Part shown: positions 7,544 to 15,249 of the stretch, piece by piece | Layout: each line of letters starts with the position of its first letter | Position numbering within the stretch: the stretch's first letter is position 1 | NCBI GenBank assembly: GCA_036939355.1 | Contig: JALLAP010000453.1 | Coordinates: 1 to 17,701 of the forward strand | Direction: 5' to 3' | DNA from: Thalassiosira profunda | Lineage: Eukaryota > Bacillariophyta > Thalassiosirophyceae > Thalassiosirales > Thalassiosiraceae | DNA: 17,701 bases | The notes under the pieces: model-generated | Database searches by the model: none | What the model was told of the DNA's origin: nothing | Seen by the model: the letters and a program-made list of their open reading frames with translations, nothing else | Made by a program: the position numbers and the translations under genes

Positions 7544-8281
7544 TCACCGCCAATCCCACATGTGATCCCTCCATATTGGCAGAATGTCCTCATCCGTCGC
7601 AGTGGGCTTGATCTTCAACACCGCCAGCATCTTGGACGCTTGTTCGACGTCGGCAATCTCCTCCAACGCCCAATACCCCCACGCCCACCCCGCGACGTCC
7701 CCGACCTCGCCCCGATCCCAATCGTGCACGGCCACCCGCACATCGGCCATATCGGCCCCGCAACTCCGCGCGTGCAAAAACGCCGCGCACGCGCACGCCA
7801 CCCGATACCGCCCGTCGACGAGGTACGCGTCGAACGCCTCCAGCTCCCGGTGCAACGGCGCGCTCTGGTACTGGTACGGGATCTTGGCCAAGGTCTCGTT
7901 CCGGGGTCGGCCGTACAGGCCCGACGGGCCGGTGTCCGCGAAGTCGAAGCGAAAGTGATCCATGCCCGCGCCGTCGCGCGCGCGGCCCACCCACGCGGCG
8001 TCGTTGTCGACCCCGGCGTAGCGGGGCACCCCGACGCGGGCGGCGATGTGGGACGATTCGCCGAGGCCGAATTCGAAGACGGACGAGGCGTTCAAGTACA
8101 GGCTTCCGAGGAGGGCGCGGTCCGAATCGTCCAGGCCGCCGCCCGTGCCCTCCACCGCGCCCGGGCGGTAGGGCTTCCTCTCCGTCTTCGCCGGCTTGTT
8201 GGCAATTCGATAGAGTTCACGTTGTGAGGGCGCATTGGTGTCTGCTCCCGCACTTCGTAAGAGGCGGTGCACACGACCCAC
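7544..8281 (-). CDS. Methyltransferase-like (Rossmann-type) conserved protein; 5' exon unresolved
   Basis: The frame is open from 8281 to the stop at 7544 (~245 codons), but it has no suitable ATG near the N-terminus; the first in-frame Met is deep in the domain. A short upstream exon joined by splicing between about 8230 and 8585 is therefore likely. Possible acceptors lie near 8230-8245, but I cannot choose among them. Motifs: FEFGLGESSHIAARVG resembles methyltransferase motif I, and RYAGVDNDAAWV resembles the acidic post-I strand, followed by HFRFDFADTG. The block FDAYLVDGRYRVACACAAFL and VHDWDRG follow. The pattern fits SAM-binding class I enzymes, but the substrate is unknown and some residues are not canonical. 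It converges on the membrane-protein gene. Its last ~31 codons are duplicated at 14911-15003. Confidence 0.72.
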   Translation of the reverse strand: MGRVHRLLRSAGADTNAPSQRELYRIANKPAKTERKPYRPGAVEGTGGGLDDSDRALLGSLYLNASSVFEFGLGESSHIAARVGVPRYAGVDNDAAWVGRARDGAGMDHFRFDFADTGPSGLYGRPRNETLAKIPYQYQSAPLHRELEAFDAYLVDGRYRVACACAAFLHARSCGADMADVRVAVHDWDRGEVGDVAGWAWGYWALEEIADVEQASKMLAVLKIKPTATDEDILPIWRDHMWDWR

Positions 8282-8585
8282 AGCAGCCCTCAGTACAGCC
8301 CTTCAGTGCAGCCCTCGAGTCGCGGTGACACGTCTGGACAGTTACTGCGAAGGCTTTTTGCAGTAAAACAAAGAACAAAAAGACAACACAGCCGCCCCTC
8401 GCAAGCGGCCCCTCCTCCTCCGCCGCCCCACGGCCCGGCCACTCCCTCCATCCAACGCGTCGGCAGAGTGGCCTCCTCGGCAGCGGGCAGTTCTTTGAGC
8501 GCGCTCCATCGTCGGCGGCAGCCGCCAAACTGCGCGGTGCAGCAACAACCCACCTCCGCCGCGACGCAATCCCATCACCTCCATC
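8282..8585. other. Divergent spacer upstream of MORN gene, about 300 bp
   Basis: It holds the 5' region of the MORN gene (plus) and probably the missing first exon and promoter of the methyltransferase-like gene (minus). Three CAGCCCT units occur at 8284-8315. The minus strand has an open frame starting ATGATGG at 8587 and reaching a possible donor CAGTAACT near 8345, but no proof of use. Confidence 0.4.
8284..8315. repeat. CAGCCCT short direct repeats
   Basis: Three exact CAGCCCT units start at 8284, 8296 and 8309, spaced 12-13 bp, with CAGT between them. They lie in the divergent spacer and may be a regulatory cluster or a decayed tandem repeat. Confidence 0.7.
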
Positions 8586-11500
8586 ATGGATCCGGCCTCG
8601 GACCGCTCCTACCATCCGGGCGAGTCCCGGCGGGGATTCTCCGAGGTCAAATCCCCCAGCGTCGCCAGTGGCCATGTTGACAACCGCAGCCGCCCCAGCG
8701 ACGAGGGGGACCGCTGCAGCCACTCCCAGGGCGGAGGCCGGAAGATCGGCCCCGCCCCCGACCACGCCCCCAACAACAGCAGCAACAGCAACAACGGTGA
8801 CAAGAAGACCCTCGACTCCCACCTGTCGACCCGCAACGCCAAATCCCGCGCGCGCAATCCGTACGAGCTCGACATCGAATCCCTCGACAAGCACCCCCCC
8901 GGGGGCGCGGCCACCTGGGCCTCCCGAGATTGGTGCGCCGAGGCCCGCAAGAGCCGCATGCTGCTCCGGGAGCAGGAACAGGAGAGGGGGGGCGCGCTGC
9001 CGGAGGAGGGAACGGACGGGGAGGAGGGAACGGACGGGGAGGGGGGCGGCAGCTTGGACGGGAACGAGGCCCGGAGCCACGTGCCCCCGGGAAATGAACG
9101 AAGCGATGGCGGCTACCGGGAGGGGGGCGACGCCCGCAGCCACGCCCCGCCCCCCAGTCGCGCCCCCGGCAGCTACCTTCCGGCGAGCGACGCCCGCAGC
9201 CACGCTCCTGTGCCGAACCGGCGGCAGCAGGTCCAATCCCTCGCGGCCCAAAATATGCCAAGTCCCAGGGACGATGATTTCAGCTGTCTGTGGAACGACG
9301 CCGCCGCCAACGCCCGCCCGGCGCCGCAGCGGCAGGGGAGCGGCCGCTCGGTCGGTGGCAGCGGTCGATCGGTGGGCCTGCAGGGGAGCGGCAGATCCGT
9401 CGGGGGCGGGCGCTCGATGGGCGGACATCCTCAAAGGGCGGAGATGGAGGACCATCGACCACGGGGGAAGATGCCGTCGCGGCACAGCCTGAAGCAGCGT
9501 CCCTTGGCCAACAGCATCAACAGCGGGGCGCGGCACGGAGCGGAGGATGGGTCGCGGGGAGGCAGCGCGGGAAGACATGCCGACGACGCTCGGCCCCAAA
9601 GCCGGGGCGCCGACGGCCGCGACCTTACACAACCGCCGCAACGACCGCGGTCCCGCTCGCGGGGACCGCCTGATCGACGATCCCGGTCGCGGGGACCTGC
9701 CCCTCCCGCTGGCGCGGCACGGTCGGTCCGCGCCGCGACTCCCGGAGTCAAGCACCGGTCACAATCCCAGTCCCGTTCCAAATCGCTCGGCCGTCCCACC
9801 AAAAGGCTGGGGTGCGTCGGCGCCTCCACGGACATGACCCGCCGCAGCCGCAGTCGCTCCCGCCGCCCGGCCGGTGGCCCGGGCGGGCGCGGGGACGACC
9901 ATCGGAGCCGCGGGAGCGGGGAGGGGCGAAAGACCCACACGAACGGCGCGGCGGTGGAGTCGTTCGAGCGGGAGATGCAGGGAAAGAAGAGAGGAGAGGC
10001 GACGGAGCGGATGACAAACGGGTTGAGGGGGAGCAGAGGCAGCTCGGGGAGTCGGGGCCGAAGCGGGCGGAGCCGCGGCCGCGGACCGGGCCAAAGTCGC
10101 GCGCGGAGCCAGGGCCGGGGCAAGTCTGCAGACAGGCCAACGATGCGGAGCAAGAGCCGGACGCGCGGCAAGTCCATCGACGAGCGAAGCAACGACCCCG
10201 CCAAACTCGCGAAGGGCAAGTCCTTCCACGGCCGGTCGGCCACCCCCGACACCGGACCGCTGAGCAGCCACTCCGGCAAGAGCTCGCGGGGCAGCCTCCT
10301 CAAAACTTCTTCGGGGCGGCACCGCCTCGGACGGTCCGTGCCCCCCAGCGCGCCGCCGCACTTGGACGGCAGCGACCGGGGTGCCAGATCGCGGCCCGCC
10401 ACCCCCAACCGCAGCGCGCGCGACGATGCCACTGCCGCTTCCCACGGCACCGGCCGCACCTCCGCAAGCGGCAAGAGTTCCAACTGCAGCGGCGGGGACG
10501 AAATATCCACGTGCCTCTTCGATCGGAAGGGATGCTGCGTCCGCCACCCCCGCGTCCGACTGCGGAAGCGAAAATTGCTGGGCGGGTGGCAGGTGCTCGT
10601 TGCCAACTGTCCCGATTGCTGCGTCGAGGAGATGGGAAGGCTGCAGCGCGCACGGAGGAAGATGAAGAAGAAGAAACGGAAGGAGAAGAAAGAGAGGGAG
10701 GCAAGGGGGCGGAGGCGGGAGGAGGAGAGGGCGGTAGACGGGGCCCGGAGCCAGAGCCGCGATGGGAGAGGCAAGAGCCGGTCGCGGCCGTCCGGCGCGC
10801 GGAGCCGGAGCCGCTCACGCCCATCCAGCTCGCACAGACCAGAGGCCAAGGACGCCGGTCCCGTCTTCGAGTTCGACGTCCCCATCGGCGCTTCCGTCAA
10901 TGGTAGGATGAGCTCCGGCCGCTCGGAAAAGTCGGGCCGGTCCAAGAAATCGCAGAAATCCAAGTCGAGCCGTCGGTCGTCCAGGTCGGGCAAGAGCGCC
11001 AAGTCGCGCAAGTCCAAGGGAGCAGACGCCAACGACCAAGACCGGCCGGCCGACCGGTCCGTCTCCCGCGGCGCCCGCCCCGGCTCCGCCCAGCGCTTCG
11101 TCCGTCAGAACGGCCTTCTCCGCGTGGCGAAGATGCCCTTTACCGACGCGCACGGGCGGGAGGGACGGTACACCGGCGAAATCAACGAGCACGGGCTGCC
11201 CCACGGACGGGGCGCTTTGCGGTACACCAACGGGCAGGTGCACGAGGGTGTGTGGGCGGAGGGAACCAGTGCCGAGATGGACGCCAACATGGCAAGGGCC
11301 AAGGGGAGCGGGTTCGGGAACTGGCGGGACGGCGCCAAGAAGAGCAAGAAAGAGCGGGAGCGGAGGAAGGAGGAGGACATGGAGGATCTGCGGAGCTTCA
11401 TCAGCCAGAGCGTGCGGAGCGGGTCCGTGGGCGGGGAGGGATCGCAATTGGGGAGCCGGTGCGGCAGCCGCGCCGGCCGGCGGCGGTGCGCCGCCCCGCG

Positions 11501-11924
11501 AGGAGCGGCCCCCGGCCCAGCGCCCGCGGAGGTAGTCGCCGCCATGCCGTGGTCGGACGTCAACGGCTTCTCGGGGCAGTACACCGGCCAGGTCAATGAA
11601 GATCGCATCCCCGACGGGCGAGGGTACATGCGCTACTCCAACGGGGTCGTCGAGGAGGGCGAATTTCGGAACGGCGTCTTCCAGCCCCCCTCGCGCGGCC
11701 CGCCGTCGCACCCCGACGATGGCCTTGGCGGAGCCCTGGGAGACGAGGGGGGCGGCGGCGCGCCGAGCAGCAGCGTGAGCGTGTGGAGTTTGAAGAGCTC
11801 CCCGACGATGGCGCTGCGGGAGGGGGGACACGCGGTGCTGACGGGGCGGGTGCGGCCGAGGGCCGGCGGGCGGGGGACGGGCGGCGCCCCGACGAGCGTG
11901 CACCTGGGCGGGCCGGGGAGGTAA
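8586..11924 (+). CDS. Large Arg/Ser-rich MORN-repeat protein (1112 residues)
   Basis: A single uninterrupted frame from the ATG in CATCATGGATCC. Residues ~1-630 and ~700-850 are low-complexity, with many RS, RSRSR and GRS tracts and DARSHAP repeats (~180-210), like the RS domains of splicing-associated or phase-separating proteins. A compact Cys-bearing block lies at ~638-690 (TCLFDRKGCCVRHPRVRLRK, then GGWQVLVANCPDCCVEE), possibly a small metal-binding fold, followed by a very Lys-rich helix. Two related MORN-type units follow at ~850-895 (MPFTD...YTGEINEHGLPHGRG) and ~985-1030 (MPWSD...YTGQVNEDRIPDGRG). MORN repeats usually bind membranes or scaffold cytoskeletal complexes. The C-terminus is Gly-rich. 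The combination of RS tracts, Cys block and paired MORN units is unusual. High GC and absence of introns are notable for its length. Confidence 0.88.
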   Translation: MDPASDRSYHPGESRRGFSEVKSPSVASGHVDNRSRPSDEGDRCSHSQGGGRKIGPAPDHAPNNSSNSNNGDKKTLDSHLSTRNAKSRARNPYELDIESLDKHPPGGAATWASRDWCAEARKSRMLLREQEQERGGALPEEGTDGEEGTDGEGGGSLDGNEARSHVPPGNERSDGGYREGGDARSHAPPPSRAPGSYLPASDARSHAPVPNRRQQVQSLAAQNMPSPRDDDFSCLWNDAAANARPAPQRQGSGRSVGGSGRSVGLQGSGRSVGGGRSMGGHPQRAEMEDHRPRGKMPSRHSLKQRPLANSINSGARHGAEDGSRGGSAGRHADDARPQSRGADGRDLTQPPQRPRSRSRGPPDRRSRSRGPAPPAGAARSVRAATPGVKHRSQSQSRSKSLGRPTKRLGCVGASTDMTRRSRSRSRRPAGGPGGRGDDHRSRGSGEGRKTHTNGAAVESFEREMQGKKRGEATERMTNGLRGSRGSSGSRGRSGRSRGRGPGQSRARSQGRGKSADRPTMRSKSRTRGKSIDERSNDPAKLAKGKSFHGRSATPDTGPLSSHSGKSSRGSLLKTSSGRHRLGRSVPPSAPPHLDGSDRGARSRPATPNRSARDDATAASHGTGRTSASGKSSNCSGGDEISTCLFDRKGCCVRHPRVRLRKRKLLGGWQVLVANCPDCCVEEMGRLQRARRKMKKKKRKEKKEREARGRRREEERAVDGARSQSRDGRGKSRSRPSGARSRSRSRPSSSHRPEAKDAGPVFEFDVPIGASVNGRMSSGRSEKSGRSKKSQKSKSSRRSSRSGKSAKSRKSKGADANDQDRPADRSVSRGARPGSAQRFVRQNGLLRVAKMPFTDAHGREGRYTGEINEHGLPHGRGALRYTNGQVHEGVWAEGTSAEMDANMARAKGSGFGNWRDGAKKSKKERERRKEEDMEDLRSFISQSVRSGSVGGEGSQLGSRCGSRAGRRRCAAPRGAAPGPAPAEVVAAMPWSDVNGFSGQYTGQVNEDRIPDGRGYMRYSNGVVEEGEFRNGVFQPPSRGPPSHPDDGLGGALGDEGGGGAPSSSVSVWSLKSSPTMALREGGHAVLTGRVRPRAGGRGTGGAPTSVHLGGPGR
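9003..9038. repeat. Perfect 18-bp tandem duplication within the MORN gene
   Basis: The unit GAGGAGGGAACGGACGGG occurs twice in tandem (9003-9020 and 9021-9038). It is in-frame and encodes a repeated six-residue acidic/Gly unit (EEGTDG), so it expands the low-complexity part without breaking the frame. Confidence 0.95.
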
Positions 11925-12332
11925 GGCGACGTCTGATCGGGGCTTACTGAGCGAACGTGCCAAAGAAGCGATTGTGTTTGTTTCATTGATTGTTGTACCA
12001 GTACCTTATTATGCACATACTTGGAGTGTCTTGTAATGCGTCCGCCTCTTCTTCTGAAAGCCCCTGTCGTCCTTCTCTGGTTCGGCACAACCTTCGTCTG
12101 CCAGGCGGCTGCTCCACCTCTCTCTAGATAGCGAATCTGGGCTGTTCTAACTTGCAATGAGTGTCATCTCTTCGAGGCACACGCGGCATCTGCTCTCAGG
12201 GGGGTCAACGAATTGCAAATTGGATGGACTACACATATCTCTAAGGTTTACTGGTTAATATTGTATCAGTATCAGCCTTTGTCTTGACAGAAATAGGCGA
12301 GCCTACGTCGTTCGGGATACCCCTTGCGGCAT
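11925..12332. other. Convergent intergenic region, about 400 bp
   Basis: It lies between the stop of the MORN gene (plus) and the stop of the small proline-rich ORF (minus) and must hold both 3' ends. It is less GC-rich than the flanks. I see no ORF with coding character, no RNA gene and no clear polyadenylation hexamer. Confidence 0.5.
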
Positions 12333-12749
12333 CTACGCGCACCTCGCCCCGAAGCTCATGCGCCTCGAGTTCAAATGGGACAGGGAGCCCCTCCGCTGGG
12401 AGTAGGGAAGCTTGCGCGCGGGGCCGGGCTCCGCCGCGGACGGCCTCCGCGGACTCCTGACGGCGCTGTCGAACGACGGCGCCTCCTCGACGGGGTCGAG
12501 CGGCGGCGGCGGAGGGAGGGCGTACAGCGGCATGGCGGGCAGGTTGGCGATGGGCACCTTCACGGGGCCCCCGCTGCCCTCGAGGATCGGGACGAGGAGG
12601 TGGTCGCCTTCGATGGTGATCTTCTTCTTGTGCGAGTGGGGCCGCGGCGAGGAGGGACAGCGATCGAGGCGCCGCCTCGCGGAGGGATGGCTCGGCGTCA
12701 TTGGCGTGGGGGAGGCGGTGGGCGAGGGCGTGGTGCAGGAGAATTGCAT
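12333..12749 (-). CDS. Small proline/serine-rich hypothetical protein
   Basis: A 138-residue frame from an ATG in a strong context (GCCGCCGCCATGC). The N-terminal third is Pro/Thr/Ser-rich. The middle (KKKITIEGDHLLVPILEGSG, then PVKVPIANLPAMPLYALPPP) looks like a short folded or conserved segment. The C-terminus has phospho-site-like basic clusters (SQRRGSLSHLNSRRMSFGA). The open frame extends further upstream, but without another ATG, so I chose this start. An overlapping plus-strand frame (12412-12975) has poorer composition. I do not recognise the protein, and no domain can be named. It is a moderate-confidence gene, supported by start context and the non-random central segment. Confidence 0.5.
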   Translation of the reverse strand: MQFSCTTPSPTASPTPMTPSHPSARRRLDRCPSSPRPHSHKKKITIEGDHLLVPILEGSGGPVKVPIANLPAMPLYALPPPPPLDPVEEAPSFDSAVRSPRRPSAAEPGPARKLPYSQRRGSLSHLNSRRMSFGARCA

Positions 12750-13423
12750 GGCGGCGGCGGCTGTTGTCGTCGTCGATGTGGGGGCGATTCCTTTTTGTGA
12801 GAAGGTGAAGGTGGAGGAGGCAGGCGGCAGGAAGCAAGAGCAAGATGAGGCGCGGTTTGTTGCAGCTGCTGAAGCGCAAGTTGCAAGAAGGGCTGATTCA
12901 CGAGGCCGGAGCAACTTGAAGGGGAAATGCTCAAAAGTGCTCAGCACTTTTCACCTTGTATTGATTCCGTCGTAGACGGTCACAACCTTCGCTCTCGGGA
13001 TGCCACAACGTGCAAGGTCTCGTCTCGGTCTTGGACCCCAGGCTGGCAGAACAGCCTCGAGATGGAGACCAATCAACAAGAAGTGCTCGCACTTTCCTTC
13101 CAGAGCAGCCCGCATATGGACACATCGACGAGAAGACTGCTCAGCTCTGTGCAACTTATTTACCAGAGAGCTAAAATAGCTCGAGAGGGTCTTGGGTCGA
13201 CCCTCGCAGAATGCATTCGAAGCAGCAGGTTTGTTGGTCAATCACGAACTATACGATTGATAAGACGGCAACTGAAGCTGCCAAGACTGTATTCGGTCAC
13301 GTGCCCTTTCCCTCATACAAAAATAGATTGGTCTGGGTTGTGGTTGTGGTTGTGGCGTGGGCAACATTTCTACTTTGCCCGGGCACTTCCGCCTTCATAA
13401 GTATCGAAGGATAATGCACATAG
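12750..13423. other. Intergenic region, about 670 bp, no confident gene
   Basis: It separates two minus-strand genes and includes the upstream region of the small proline-rich ORF. Frames on either strand lack recognisable motifs. A short GGTTGT microsatellite lies at 13335-13355. An inverted-repeat-like segment, AGTGCTCAGCACTT, occurs near 12935-12950. Confidence 0.45.
13335..13355. repeat. GGTTGT hexanucleotide microsatellite
   Basis: About three and a half units of GGTTGT (read TTGTGG in the other register) occur in intergenic DNA. It is short and probably without function. Confidence 0.8.
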
Positions 13424-14710
13424 TCACCTGGCATTACCCCATATGCCCCCCATAAGAGTATCCCAGCGATACTTAAAATGCACAGATCGAAGAGAGAAGG
13501 TGCACTCCCGGAAATTGAGGCGGGGCCTTTCTCCATCCACGACATCGTTCAAGAAGTCTGGGAGCACGTCAGTTTCCATTACCTCAATGTAATGTTCGTC
13601 CAACTCCCTCCCCATGTCGAGACAACCAATAACGGTCACGCCAGTGTCAAACTCGATGTTCAGGAAATAGTATTGCGGGCCAAAATTTGCATTGAACGCC
13701 GTTGCTTGAGTGAATGATGCTGCCGATTTCCGCAAGCGCACCCCCGACACGGACACTCGCATGTCGTGCAGGGTACTCATATCGATAAAGTCGCATTCCG
13801 ATGGCAGCACGACGCTCCATCCGCCATCGCCATCTACGGCAAATCCACGAGTCACAGAGGTGACCACTTCGTTCCCTGCACCGTCCGATATTCCAATTTC
13901 CTCGAATAGATTCTGCATGTCGTTAAGCTGCTTCTGTTCCGCCTTCAGTCGGAGGTTGGTCTCCATGAGAATTTCGTGGTGGGGGTTGTGTGTCACGGAA
14001 AATGCCTCCCTCCGGCTCTCGTCCAATGGAGATATTTCTCTATCGCTTCCGGGTGCTCTTTGTAGGATACGTATCAGGGTCCACACATCGGGATGTCCGT
14101 TCATGAGAATGAGGATCTCGACGTGCGTTGGCGTGAAGATGGCGTCCGGACTCGTCCACGTAAATTCTTCGGGACCTTGGAGCCACAATCCGAACGTTTC
14201 CTCGGAAGCATTCGACAAGTCCTCCTCGGTGAGGTTGGTCACCGTTCCGCACAAACCGATCTTCCCCGCATCGTCCAGGATCGTCATCGTGACGCATTTG
14301 CGGTTAAGATCCACATCTAATATCCGTGGATTGCTGCGCATCGCGGGGAAATTTCCCGCACACTGCCCGGACACGTACAACTTCGTATCCCTATCGCTGG
14401 CCAACTTTCTCAGGGGTATTTCCAGCCGCACCGGTCCCGGGAAGCGCTCGCAGCGCACGCTACGACCATCATTGACTTCTACTGCCGTATCCAAGCCCCG
14501 AAAAGGAATCGCGATCTCCCCGTCGGAGGTGCGCAGCTCCACGCTGGCGACGAGGGCGCGCAGCGGGTTGCGGCAGCGGGCGATGTCCGAGGAGAGGCGG
14601 GCGTTTTCGGCGGCGAGGTCGGTGGCGATTTGCGTTTGGTAGACGCCGAAGGCCTCCGCGCCCGCGGTGGGGCCATCATCGGCATCGGCGGCGGCTGCAC
14701 CGACCACCAT
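13424..14710 (-). CDS. Hypothetical protein, 428 residues
   Basis: The start is the ATG at 14710 (MVVGAAAADADDG); the open frame extends to 14797 but without another ATG. After an Ala/Asp-rich N-terminus there is a short helical region (YQTQIATDLAAENARLSSDI) and then mixed alpha/beta-like sequence with balanced composition typical of a soluble folded protein. A second helical region (~250-270, ILMETNLRLKAEQKQLNDMQ) may be a coiled coil. The C-terminal half contains VRLRKSAASFTQATAFNANF, ITPG-free beta-like strands (YYFLNIEFDTGVTVIGCLD) and ends RWDTLMGGIWGNAR. There is no signal peptide or membrane segment. I recognise no family. Composition and length make a real gene very likely. A TACGTA element lies ~108 nt upstream. 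It sits just inside the right arm's inner breakpoint and is not duplicated. Confidence 0.8.
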   Translation of the reverse strand: MVVGAAAADADDGPTAGAEAFGVYQTQIATDLAAENARLSSDIARCRNPLRALVASVELRTSDGEIAIPFRGLDTAVEVNDGRSVRCERFPGPVRLEIPLRKLASDRDTKLYVSGQCAGNFPAMRSNPRILDVDLNRKCVTMTILDDAGKIGLCGTVTNLTEEDLSNASEETFGLWLQGPEEFTWTSPDAIFTPTHVEILILMNGHPDVWTLIRILQRAPGSDREISPLDESRREAFSVTHNPHHEILMETNLRLKAEQKQLNDMQNLFEEIGISDGAGNEVVTSVTRGFAVDGDGGWSVVLPSECDFIDMSTLHDMRVSVSGVRLRKSAASFTQATAFNANFGPQYYFLNIEFDTGVTVIGCLDMGRELDEHYIEVMETDVLPDFLNDVVDGERPRLNFRECTFSLRSVHFKYRWDTLMGGIWGNAR

Positions 14711-14814
14711 CTTTGAGTATGACCGGAGCACGCCGGAGGCTCTTCGAATGGTCGTCGGAGGTCGTCGGTCGTCGCGGCCTGCGCCGGAGCTGGTCACGTC
14801 TGCTGTCTGCTGTG

Positions 14815-14850
14815 GTGTACGTATGGTATCGTACGGTATCTATGTACCCC
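14815..14850 (-). promoter_or_regulatory. TACGTA/GTATCGTAC upstream element of the 428-residue gene
   Basis: The 12-mer GTACGTATGGTA (14817-14828) and the 9-mer GTATCGTAC (14826-14834) lie ~107-124 nt upstream of the ATG at 14710. Both words also occur 105-121 nt upstream of the left tRNA-binding gene, in the same orientation relative to the gene. This points to a shared cis-element; the function is inferred. Confidence 0.5.
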
Positions 14851-14910
14851 GTATTGTCCCGGGTCCACAATAAACTAATCCTTCCATTTTATGGAACTCG
14901 TCTGTTGGAG

Positions 14911-15003
14911 GGTTGGGCGTGGGGGTATTGGGCGCTGAAGGAGATTGCTGACGTCGAACGGGCGTCCAAGATGTTGGCTGTGCCGAAGATCAAGCCCACT
15001 GCG
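14911..15003 (+). pseudogene. Fragment of the methyltransferase-like gene (C-terminal ~31 codons)
   Basis: The plus strand encodes GWAWGYWALKEIADVERASK followed by MLAVPKIKPTA. It matches the C-terminal part of the gene at 7544-8281 with only a few substitutions (ALEE to ALKE, EQAS to ERAS, VLK to VPK). Sequence upstream of 14911 no longer matches, and after PTA the frame diverges before the original stop. It is a 5'-truncated relic marking the inner end of the duplicated segment, with no start or domain of its own. Confidence 0.88.
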
Positions 15004-15249
15004 TCCGGACCGGACAGCCCTGGCTGGGGTGGCCGCCATCTACGATATGTAGGTAGAAAGCAGTGCTTTGTAAGCAGGTTGCCACCCCCCGATTCTCTCA
15101 TCGGCCTGCACCGCTCGACGCCTCGAACGCACCCGCTCCAATCCACCTTTTGCCGCGTGCGGTCCCTTCCCAATGGAGTTGTGCCACGCCGGAAGATGCC
15201 GCCGGCCCGTGGTAGCAATCCTAGCCACCCTGCCAGCCACCTCAATGCT

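Larger units (their letters stand above)
4896..7691 (+). repeat. Left arm of large inverted duplication (part alignable within the window)
   Basis: This segment holds, in order, the 5' end of the tRNA-binding gene (minus), the thioesterase (minus), the membrane protein (plus) and the 3' end of the methyltransferase-like gene (minus). The same order in reverse complement lies at 14911-17701. Coding parts match closely; introns and spacers are diverged but still recognisable. The left arm probably continues leftwards beyond 4896, because the right arm is cut by the window edge. Confidence 0.92.

Noticed and set aside
8217..9755. Long minus-strand open frame (512 codons) opposite the MORN gene
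   Set aside because: It is antisense to a gene with clear motifs; its Arg/Pro/Ala-rich composition is what GC-rich shadow frames give, and it has no recognisable domain.
9431..11032. Minus-strand open frame of 533 codons opposite the MORN gene
   Set aside because: Leu/Arg/Pro-rich mirror of Arg/Ser codons on the plus strand; no motif and no plausible start context.
12412..12975. Plus-strand open frame of 187 codons overlapping the small proline-rich ORF
   Set aside because: Poor composition and no conserved-looking segment; the opposite strand has a better start context and a more protein-like central block.
12927..13400. Plus-strand open frame of 157 codons in the 12.7-13.4 kb spacer
   Set aside because: No motif, and its end is formed by the GGTTGT microsatellite (Trp/Leu run); probably chance.
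14869..14874. AATAAA on the plus strand as a polyadenylation signal
   Set aside because: No plus-strand gene ends near it; it lies upstream of a minus-strand gene and is probably chance.
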